In this document: piece by piece, positions 1 to 5,672 of the stretch | How positions within the stretch are numbered: the first letter of the stretch is position 1 | Layout of the letters: each line of letters starts with the position of its first letter | NCBI GenBank assembly: GCA_903924715.1 | Contig: CAIYCP010000034.1 | Coordinates: forward strand, 1-10,315 | Reading direction: 5' to 3' | From: an uncultured beta proteobacterium | Lineage (GTDB): Bacteria > Pseudomonadota > Gammaproteobacteria > Burkholderiales > Burkholderiaceae_B | Length of the DNA: 10,315 nt | Program-made: the position numbers and the translations under genes | The notes under the pieces: model-generated | Databases searched by the model: none | Told to the model about the DNA's origin: nothing | The model's input: the letters and a program-made list of their open reading frames with translations, nothing else

Positions 1-1
1 C

Positions 2-445
2 ATCTCCCCTTTCGTCGGCAGAATTACTGACTGGCACAAAAAATCATTGGGTGAGAAGTGGAATGATCCCAGTATGTCAGGCCCAAACGATCCGGGCGTG
101 AAGTCTGTAACTGCCATTTATAACTACCTCAAACACCATGACTTTAAAACTGAAATCATGGGCGCTAGTTTTAGAAATATAGATCAAATCACCGCTTTAG
201 CTGGCTGTGATTTACTCACGATCAGTCCAGAACTTTTAGATCAGCTACAAAATACTGAAGGCGAAATCAAGCCTCGGTTAAGCTTTCTAAGCGCCAAACA
301 TATGCATTTTGAAAAAATGTCTGTTGATGAAAAATCGTTTCGCCAATATATGAATGATGATCCGATGGCCACAGAAAAACTAGCAGAGGGGATTCGTAAC
401 TTTAAAAACGATATTGATTTACTAGCACAGCTTCTAGAGGGCTAA
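2..445 (+). CDS. tal: Transaldolase, C-terminal half (5' end outside window)
   Basis: Transaldolase moves a dihydroxyacetone unit between sugar phosphates in the non-oxidative pentose phosphate pathway, in the cytoplasm. The frame is open from the left edge and gives 147 residues to the TAA stop. The first residues, ISPFVGRITDWH, match the strand carrying the conserved Ser and the first phosphate-binding Arg (Ser176 and Arg181 in E. coli TalB). MGASFRN carries the second phosphate-binding Arg (Arg228 in TalB), followed by LAGCDLLTISPELL and the C-terminal DDPMATEKLAEGIRNF helix. The Schiff-base Lys (Lys132 in TalB) would lie upstream of the window. The visible part ends close to where the roughly 317-residue family normally ends, so the 3' end is intact. 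A TTG at 47 is an internal Leu codon, not the start. The gene converges on rlmB with a single base between the stop codons. Confidence 0.95.
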   Translation: MSPFVGRITDWHKKSLGEKWNDPSMSGPNDPGVKSVTAIYNYLKHHDFKTEIMGASFRNIDQITALAGCDLLTISPELLDQLQNTEGEIKPRLSFLSAKHMHFEKMSVDEKSFRQYMNDDPMATEKLAEGIRNFKNDIDLLAQLLEG

Positions 446-446
446 T

Positions 447-1196
447 TTATTTGGTTTTTAGGATACGTTGACGGGCTGCTTCATACAAACAAACACCACT
501 AGCAACGGAGACGTTTAAGCTCTCTACCCCACCAAACATCGGAATACTCACAAGCTCATCGCAAGTCTCTTTTGTTAAGCGCCTCATCCCCTCGCCCTCA
601 GCTCCCATAACGATGGCAACCGGACCCGATAAATCAACCTCATATAAAGTTTTATCTGCATCGTCAGAGGTGCCAATGAGCCAAATACCAGCATCTTGTA
701 GTTCACGCATGGCGCGGGCTAAATTAGTCACCGCAACAAAGGGCATGGTTTCTGCAGCGCCACTAGCTACTTTACTCACGGTCGTATTTAATTGTGCTGA
801 ACGGTCTTTGGGCACAATAATTGCATCCGCCCCGGCACCATCAGCCACCCGCATACATGCGCCCAAATTATGGGGATCAGTAACGCCGTCCAAAATTAAT
901 AAGAGTGGCTTTTTATCTCCTATACCATCAAGTAACTCAGCAATGTTTCTGGCAATTGAAGCAGGCTCAGCAAAAGCTACGACGCCTTGATGTCGATCAT
1001 GTCCCGCAAGCTGGCGGAGTCTTTCACTGTCTGCCTGATGTAGTTTACGACCAACTAAGGCTTGTGTGGTCTCAATAAAATCTTTCATCCGTCGATCGCG
1101 TCGAGATACATCGTAATAGACTGTCTTGAGGCTATCAGGTGCTTGGCGTATTCTGGCAATCACCGCATGAAAACCGACGAGTATTTGTTGCTCCAT
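447..1196 (-). CDS. rlmB: 23S rRNA (guanosine-2'-O-)-methyltransferase RlmB (SpoU/SPOUT family)
   Basis: RlmB uses S-adenosylmethionine to methylate the ribose of G2251 (E. coli numbering) in the peptidyl-transferase P loop of 23S rRNA. The 249 residues match the usual length of about 245. An N-terminal SpoU substrate-binding domain (about 5-80, beginning LVGFHAV) is followed by the knotted SPOUT domain. Motif 1 is LDGVTDPHNLGACMR (102-116), motif 2 is AIVMGAEGEGMRRL (194-207) and motif 3 is SIPMFGGVESLNVSVASG (217-234). Arg116, Glu200 and Asn228 are the conserved family residues. The ATG overlaps the TAA stop of rnr by one base (TAATG). AGAGG at 1206-1210, inside the rnr tail, can serve as the ribosome binding site, so translation is probably coupled to rnr. 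The rnr-rlmB pairing is common in proteobacteria and supports the call. Confidence 0.96.
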   Translation of the reverse strand: MEQQILVGFHAVIARIRQAPDSLKTVYYDVSRRDRRMKDFIETTQALVGRKLHQADSERLRQLAGHDRHQGVVAFAEPASIARNIAELLDGIGDKKPLLLILDGVTDPHNLGACMRVADGAGADAIIVPKDRSAQLNTTVSKVASGAAETMPFVAVTNLARAMRELQDAGIWLIGTSDDADKTLYEVDLSGPVAIVMGAEGEGMRRLTKETCDELVSIPMFGGVESLNVSVASGVCLYEAARQRILKTK

Positions 1197-3544
1197 TAAC
1201 GGCGACCTCTGGTTTTCGATCGTGAACTTGGAGTTGTTTTTTCAGCGACTTGCGTTTGTTTGGCATTGCTTTTTGCTTTGGGTTTATTACCCGCACGTGA
1301 TGCAGCTGATTTCTTTGAAATGGTGGCGCGTCCAACTTGTGGTGCTTTTTCTGGTGGACGTGAATGTTTCGAAGCTGCCCGCTTATTCGGCTTACCCATA
1401 TCATCCATGGTCACTGGTGCTGAGAAACGATTGCGATCGAGTGTATTTTTTACGAGACTAAACTCAATCTTACGTGCATCTAAGTCAACTCGACTAACCA
1501 ACACGTGTACCCGATCACCTAATCGATAACGAATCCCAGTCCTTTCGCCACGTAACTCCTGACGAGCCTCGTCGTATTGGAAATAATCACCACCGAGCTC
1601 TGAGACGTGAATCAGACCTTCAACAAATAAGGTCTCTAATTGCACAAATAAACCAAAACCGGTAGCCCCAGTAATGGTTCCAGCAAATTCTTGACCAAGT
1701 CGGTCACGCATAAAATAACACTTCAGCCATGACTCGACATCACGAGATGCTTCGTCAGCCCGTCGCTCATTGGCAGAACAGTGCACCCCTAACTGCGCCC
1801 AAGATGCCATATCAATACCATCACTGGCTGTTTTTTTTCTGCTGCGTGGGGCAACTTCTGTCGTATTTTCTTGTGCTAAATTCTTTTTCACTAAAGCAGC
1901 ATTGACACGACCTGGCCCATTTTTTGGCATCGCTAAATTAAGAGGTACGTCCTCTGGAATACTAGGCTTATAACTCTTTTTCGCCAAAATAGCCTTAATT
2001 ACTCGGTGCACTAACAAGTCTGGATAGCGCCGAATTGGACTTGTAAAATGGGTATAGGCGGGGTAGGACAGGCCAAAGTGGCCTAAGTTTTCTGGCTGAT
2101 AAACGGCTTGTTGCATCGACCGTAAAATCACCGTTTGTAACATACTGGCATCCGGCCTATTTTTAATTGCATGTATCAACTTGGCATAATCCATCGGATG
2201 GGGTTTATTGCCGCCTTCGAGACTAAGTCCTGCTGAGCGTAATACATCTCGCAATGCATTGACCTTTTCAACCGTCGGCTCGCCGTGAACACGATATAAG
2301 GATGAATGATTTTTAGCGCCAATAAAATTTGCGGCGCAAACGTTAGCAACTAACATACACTCTTCAATTAATCGATGGGCATCATTTCTGATTCTTGGCT
2401 CAATGCGTTCAATTTTTCCAAACTCATTACTAATAATCTGTGTTTCAGTGGTATCAAAATCGATAGCGCCACGCTTTTCTCGTGACTGCTTGAGTACCTG
2501 AAATAATTTGTATAAATTCTGTAATAAGGGTTTTTGTTTAACAAATCTGGCCGCTTCAGGACCATTGGTATTGCTGATGATTTCCCAAACTATATTGTAA
2601 GTAAATCGTTGCACTGAATGCATGAGACCTGGATAAAACTGATAGGCCTGAACTACACCTTTTGTATCAATAATGGCATCACACACCATGCATAAACGAT
2701 CGACACCTGGTTTTAAAGAGCACAAACCATTCGAAATTTTTTCCGGCAACATCGGAATCACGCGTCTTGGAAAATAAACGGAAGTGCCGCGTCGAATTGC
2801 ATCCGAATCTAAGGGGTGGCCAGGCTTGACATAATGGGATACATCAGCAATCGCAACAATCAATCTCCAGGCCTTGGCACCTTTAAACGTCATGGGTTCA
2901 CAATAGACTGCATCATCAAAATCACGCGCATCTTCACCATCAATCGTGACTAAGGGGATATCGCGTAAATCAATTCGCCCCTCTAAATCTTCTTCACGTA
3001 CTTCATCCGCAAGAGCTGCAGCTTCTTTGATGCTTGCCGGTGAGAATTCATGGGGGACACCATATTTACGTACCGCAATCTCGATTTCCATACCGGGATC
3101 ATCAATTTCCCCCAACACTTCAACAACTCGTCCAACAGCTTGACGATAACTGTCTGGATAGTCAATGATTTCACAGCTAACTACTTGGCCTAATTTGGCA
3201 TTTAAATGCCCTTTTGGCGGAATAAGGATGTCGTGTGAAATCCTTTTATCTTCAGGAGCCACAATTAATACACCATTTTCATTCAACAATCGACCAATCA
3301 CATGGCGTGTAGCTCGCTCGATAACATCCGTGATCTGCCCTTCTGGGCGTCCTTTTCGATCAGTCCCTAGGACACGAACGGTAACTCTATCACCGTGCAT
3401 CACACGGGTCATCTCTCGCTCGGAGAGAAATATATCTAATTGACCATCATCTGGAATCACAAAACCAAAGCCATCACGGTGACCTTGTACTGTTCCAATG
3501 CGATCTTCTTTTTTTTCCTGCAATACTGCGTGTGGTTTTATCAT
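1196..3544 (-). CDS. rnr: Ribonuclease R (3'-5' exoribonuclease), without N-terminal HTH domain
   Basis: RNase R is a processive 3'-5' hydrolytic exoribonuclease that degrades structured RNA, including rRNA and tmRNA-tagged messages. In 782 residues the order is: cold-shock-like OB domains (about 15-65, starting GTVQGHRDGFGF, and about 80-145); RNB catalytic domain (about 190-520) with TIDGEDARDFDDAV, whose Asp202, 208, 210 and 211 match E. coli Asp272, 278, 280 and 281; the TSPIRRYPDLLVHR segment (501-514); a low-complexity insertion (about 522-580); the betaproteobacterial-looking block HCSANERRADEASRDVESWL (588-607); an S1 domain (about 618-700); and a Lys/Arg/Ser-rich tail (703-782). The catalytic Asp sits about 70 residues earlier than in E. 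coli, so the N-terminal helix-turn-helix region is missing. A TAA at 3548-3550, in frame two codons before the ATG, rules out an upstream start. The Shine-Dalgarno sequence is weak. It is first in an operon with rlmB. Confidence 0.97.
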   Translation of the reverse strand: MIKPHAVLQEKKEDRIGTVQGHRDGFGFVIPDDGQLDIFLSEREMTRVMHGDRVTVRVLGTDRKGRPEGQITDVIERATRHVIGRLLNENGVLIVAPEDKRISHDILIPPKGHLNAKLGQVVSCEIIDYPDSYRQAVGRVVEVLGEIDDPGMEIEIAVRKYGVPHEFSPASIKEAAALADEVREEDLEGRIDLRDIPLVTIDGEDARDFDDAVYCEPMTFKGAKAWRLIVAIADVSHYVKPGHPLDSDAIRRGTSVYFPRRVIPMLPEKISNGLCSLKPGVDRLCMVCDAIIDTKGVVQAYQFYPGLMHSVQRFTYNIVWEIISNTNGPEAARFVKQKPLLQNLYKLFQVLKQSREKRGAIDFDTTETQIISNEFGKIERIEPRIRNDAHRLIEECMLVANVCAANFIGAKNHSSLYRVHGEPTVEKVNALRDVLRSAGLSLEGGNKPHPMDYAKLIHAIKNRPDASMLQTVILRSMQQAVYQPENLGHFGLSYPAYTHFTSPIRRYPDLLVHRVIKAILAKKSYKPSIPEDVPLNLAMPKNGPGRVNAALVKKNLAQENTTEVAPRSRKKTASDGIDMASWAQLGVHCSANERRADEASRDVESWLKCYFMRDRLGQEFAGTITGATGFGLFVQLETLFVEGLIHVSELGGDYFQYDEARQELRGERTGIRYRLGDRVHVLVSRVDLDARKIEFSLVKNTLDRNRFSAPVTMDDMGKPNKRAASKHSRPPEKAPQVGRATISKKSAASRAGNKPKAKSNAKQTQVAEKTTPSSRSKTRGRR
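1205..1210 (-). promoter_or_regulatory. Ribosome binding site of rlmB inside rnr
   Basis: On the minus strand AGAGGT lies eight bases before the rlmB ATG, within the last codons of rnr. It supports the ATG at 1196 as the rlmB start and coupled translation through the TAATG stop-start overlap. This is a call from spacing and sequence only. Confidence 0.6.
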
Positions 3545-3609
3545 GTATTAATTCGTTTTTTCTTCAATTTTCTGAATATCTCTAATTTAACTCATTTAAA
3601 AAGACAGTC
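3545..3609. promoter_or_regulatory. Divergent promoter region between rnr and the PIN gene
   Basis: These 65 AT-rich bases separate two divergent start codons, so promoters for the rnr-rlmB operon and for the PIN gene must lie here or extend into the genes. I see no strong -35/-10 pair in either direction. No small antitoxin-like frame fits here, and an in-frame TAA at 3548-3550 fixes the rnr start. The promoter role is inferred from gene orientation. Confidence 0.4.
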
Positions 3610-4038
3610 ATGAAACCCAATGTTGTTCTCGATACCAATATACTACTTGACCTTTTTTATTTCAAAGACAAGAGTGTTCAAAATCTGCATGATTGCCTTA
3701 AAAATCAACAAATTCATGCCTATACCTGCGAGGCGATTTGGGGTGAGTTAGAGGAGGTTTTAGCGCGAAAGCCCTTTAATCAGGGTATTGAAGAAATTCT
3801 TAAGATACGAAATGAATACCAAGATTTATTTTTATGGCAAGCACCTCAAAAAAACACGTCTAGAATTAAGTGCTGTGATCCTGATGATCAGATTTTTGTC
3901 GAACTATCAGTGGAGCTTGCGCCCTGTCTTTTAATTACAAAAGACAAAGACTTGCTAAGATTACACAAGAAACTGCAGCAATTTCAGGTCCGAACCTTAA
4001 AGCAATTTCCATCTGACCTGTGTTCGATATCGCTTTAA
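3610..4038 (+). CDS. PIN-domain nuclease (putative toxin-like, COG1569-type), orphan
   Basis: PIN-domain proteins are Mg2+-dependent ribonucleases; many are the toxins of type II toxin-antitoxin pairs, and this one resembles the group called putative toxin-antitoxin system toxin component, PIN family. The 142 residues start VVLDTNILLDLF, with Asp8 as the first metal-binding acid. Glu46 (in WGELEEVL) is the second. CCDPDDQIFVELS (88-100) holds Asp90, 92 and 93, and LLITKDKDLL (107-116) holds Asp112 and 114. The acidic set therefore appears complete and the protein could be active. The Shine-Dalgarno sequence is poor (AAAAAGA region). No antitoxin gene is visible upstream (65 bases to rnr) or downstream, where the next gene converges and overlaps by four bases. 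It may be a solitary RNA-processing nuclease rather than a toxin; the sequence does not decide this. Confidence 0.85.
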   Translation: MKPNVVLDTNILLDLFYFKDKSVQNLHDCLKNQQIHAYTCEAIWGELEEVLARKPFNQGIEEILKIRNEYQDLFLWQAPQKNTSRIKCCDPDDQIFVELSVELAPCLLITKDKDLLRLHKKLQQFQVRTLKQFPSDLCSISL

Positions 4039-4721
4039 GCTTTTGTATCAAGTAAAGACCCCTTAGTATTAATGCTTGTTACATTTTGTGATTTTAAGTT
4101 TTGACTCATTTGATCTAAAAATGATGCCAACGATGAACTGTTAGTCGAACTCACATTCCCAGAGCCATTAGATCCCATGGAATTAAGTAAGGATTGATAA
4201 GCCGCTTGCAAACCTTCAAGGGTGTTAGCACCACCAGTTGGATTGGCTGATTTCAGGGTTGAAGATAAGGTGTTTAAACGTGCTGGCAGATTATTTAAGT
4301 ATGTCGTATTTGGACCAGGCGTGACTGCAGGCAAGGGGCCCAAACCAGAACTTTTTGCATTTGGATTGGGTTGATCATTACCCTTTTGTAAATTTTGAAA
4401 CAAGGAATAAGTAAATGCTTGTAAAGCATTACTGGAATCTGCTGTTGTTGGTAAGATGGAATTGGCATTGGTTGAGGAAATTTGACCTTGACCACCAGCA
4501 CCTTGATCAGTTCTTGGGTTATTTTGGCTTTTTTGATCAATTTGACTCAAGGTCTGGAAAAAAGCTGATAAAACCGGACTGCTAGCACTAGGCTGGACTG
4601 CATATTCACTCACTGCACTCGTTGGCGCAGTAGGGGCAGTCTTATTCGTCGTGTTCAGAATGGCACCGTAGGTGTTCTGAATCGTTGAGGGCGTTACTTG
4701 AGTCGGGTTTTGTAAAATCAT
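4035..4721 (-). CDS. Ser/Asn/Gln-rich hypothetical protein, paralogue of the divergent neighbour
   Basis: I do not recognise the family. From the ATG at 4721 it has 228 residues, rich in Ser, Asn, Gln, Thr and Gly, with few charges and no Cys, Trp or His. I see no signal peptide, membrane segment or known catalytic motif. I prefer this ATG to a GTG eight codons upstream (4745) because CTGGAAAAAGAT just before it supplies a GGAAA ribosome binding site. Short amphipathic stretches (FQTLSQI 55-61, NALQAFTYSL 98-107, SLASFLDQMSQNL 197-209) and the C-terminal TKA recur in the same order in the protein at 4920-5453, which points to duplication and divergence. The composition resembles a flexible, possibly exported or surface-associated protein, but that is speculation. 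Its stop overlaps the PIN gene stop by four bases, tail to tail. Confidence 0.72.
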   Translation of the reverse strand: MILQNPTQVTPSTIQNTYGAILNTTNKTAPTAPTSAVSEYAVQPSASSPVLSAFFQTLSQIDQKSQNNPRTDQGAGGQGQISSTNANSILPTTADSSNALQAFTYSLFQNLQKGNDQPNPNAKSSGLGPLPAVTPGPNTTYLNNLPARLNTLSSTLKSANPTGGANTLEGLQAAYQSLLNSMGSNGSGNVSSTNSSSLASFLDQMSQNLKSQNVTSINTKGSLLDTKA

Positions 4722-4919
4722 ATCTTTTTCCAGTTTGAAATACACCTGATATGTCTTTTACGACACGAAACTGAAGAACTTAAGGGTAAAGTCACAAAAA
4801 AATGCTTTTAGGGAAGATTTTTGATTTTTTTGAATTAATACCAAAAATCGCCGTTATTTGGAGGTTTAAAAATCAACCCAGGCTTTAAAGTAAACAAATC
4901 AATAGATTGGAGCTTATTA
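4722..4919. promoter_or_regulatory. Shared intergenic region of the two divergent paralogues
   Basis: This 198-base AT-rich stretch lies between two divergent start codons and should carry both promoters. The perfect 8-base inverted repeat GATTTTTG (4816-4823) and CAAAAATC (4842-4849), with 18 bases between the arms, is the clearest symmetric element and could be an operator. In such AT-rich DNA it could also be chance. I see no convincing sigma-70 pair. A GGAG nine bases before the ATG at 4920 is a good ribosome binding site for the rightward gene. Confidence 0.4.
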
Positions 4920-5453
4920 ATGACAATTCCTGCACTTACTGCCTTATTTAATCCTGTCGCCTCATTGAAAAGCGTATCTAGTGTTCTGCGGGCGGTTGAT
5001 TCTGCCGATAATGCCAGCCCAGACTCTACCGACTCCGCTCCTAATTCAAGCAAGATGATGGAATCTATTTTGCAGTCTTTGTCAAAAATTGGTAGTAATC
5101 CACCACCCCAGTCCCAAAATGATGGTCAAACCATCCCTAATTTTATTCAAAGCTTGGTAAGTGCCCTCCAGTCTCAACAAGGCGATTCCTTATCTTCCCT
5201 GCCAAAATCTTTTCAAGGCAGTGGAAAACTTGAGCAAGGCCTTCAGTCCTTAATAGATCAAATTGGTCAGCAAGACAAACAAACACCTTCGACAACGAAA
5301 GGTCTTTACCAGTTAGAGCAAAACGCTAATCAATTATTTACTGCATTGGGAGCCCCAACAGGTGATCAATCCCTCACGCAATTTTTGAATAACTTCAAGC
5401 AGTCGATGGCTGGGAATGGTCCGATTGGCAATATTTTGTCGACAAAAGCCTAA
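4920..5453 (+). CDS. Ser/Gln-rich hypothetical protein, paralogue of the divergent neighbour
   Basis: I do not recognise the family. It is 177 residues, rich in Ser, Gln, Asn, Leu and Pro, without Cys, Trp or His. There is no clear signal peptide or membrane segment; the first 25 residues are mildly hydrophobic with one Lys and one Arg. Predicted secondary structure would be short amphipathic helices separated by disordered Ser/Gln/Pro linkers. Four segments match the divergent protein at 4035-4721 in order: LQSLSKI (51-57), NFIQSLVSAL (74-83), QLFTALGA (138-145) and SLTQFLNNFKQSM (151-163), and both proteins end in TKA. GGAG upstream of the ATG supports the start. tRNA-Leu begins 50 bases after the stop. 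Similar codon use and G+C to the housekeeping genes (43% in one hand-counted sample) suggest it is native to this genome. Confidence 0.75.
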   Translation: MTIPALTALFNPVASLKSVSSVLRAVDSADNASPDSTDSAPNSSKMMESILQSLSKIGSNPPPQSQNDGQTIPNFIQSLVSALQSQQGDSLSSLPKSFQGSGKLEQGLQSLIDQIGQQDKQTPSTTKGLYQLEQNANQLFTALGAPTGDQSLTQFLNNFKQSMAGNGPIGNILSTKA

Positions 5454-5473
5454 ACCTTTTTCGCGAAATGAGA

Positions 5474-5479
5474 TAAAAT
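5474..5479 (+). promoter_or_regulatory. Possible -10 element of the tRNA-Leu gene
   Basis: TAAAAT matches the sigma-70 -10 consensus at five of six positions and lies about 25 bases before the mature tRNA 5' end. The expected -35 position (around 5451-5456) has no good match, so the assignment is weak. Read-through from the gene ending at 5453 is an alternative. Confidence 0.3.
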
Positions 5480-5503
5480 CTTAGATTAGCCTGATGTGAT
5501 AAG

Positions 5504-5590
5504 GCCCAGGTGGCGAAATTGGTAGACGCACCAGCTTCAGGTGCTGGCGATGTAAAAGTCATAGGAGTTCGAGTCTCCTCTTGGGCACCA
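5504..5590 (+). tRNA. tRNA-Leu (anticodon CAG)
   Basis: The 87-base sequence folds as a class II (long variable arm) tRNA. The acceptor stem GCCCAGG (5504-5510) pairs with CTTGGGC (5580-5586), with one G-U pair. A Leu-type D arm (TGGCGAAATTGGTAGACGCA) follows. The anticodon stem CCAGC/GCTGG encloses the loop TTCAGGT with anticodon CAG at 5538-5540, which reads CUG leucine codons. The variable arm is short and ends CAT. The T arm is AGGAG TTCGAGT CTCCT. The discriminator base is A5587 and the CCA end (5588-5590) is encoded in the DNA. The tRNA marks the left side of a sharp change in base composition. Confidence 0.97.
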
Positions 5591-5620
5591 ATCAATGTAT
5601 TTACGATGTTCTAAACCCTA

Positions 5621-5648
5621 CTAGATAATGTAAATCTATAGTTTTTTG
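5621..5648 (+). terminator. Weak candidate terminator after tRNA-Leu
   Basis: TAGAT (5622-5626) and ATCTA (5634-5638) form a 5-base-pair AT-rich stem with a 7-base loop, followed three bases later by six T (5642-5647). The stem is short and weak, so this is only a candidate for the end of the tRNA transcript. It also lies just beyond the 3' end of the converging kinase gene. Confidence 0.35.
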
Positions 5649-5672
5649 TAACTTCTACTTAATACATAAACA

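Noticed and set aside
613..990. Rightward open frame of 125 codons opposite rlmB
   Set aside because: It lies wholly antisense to the well-supported rlmB, has Ser/Ala-rich shadow composition and no recognisable domain.
4722..4745. GTG start for the leftward hypothetical protein
   Set aside because: The ATG at 4721 follows GGAAA at suitable spacing and gives an end more like its paralogue. The upstream eight codons probably hold the ribosome binding site.
4864..4895. GTTTA and TAAAC inverted repeat before the gene at 4920
   Set aside because: Five-base AT-rich arms 22 bases apart are expected by chance in this sequence.
5434..5447. Perfect 14-base palindrome TTTTGTCGACAAAA
   Set aside because: It lies inside the last codons of the gene ending at 5453, where it encodes ...LSTK. 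No second copy was noticed near promoters, so it is more likely chance than an operator.
5565..5590. Duplicated 3' end of tRNA-Leu as an island attachment site
   Set aside because: I looked for the GTCTCCTCTTGGGCACCA segment in 9830-10315 and found no copy, and no integrase gene is in the window. A tRNA-targeted integration remains unproven.
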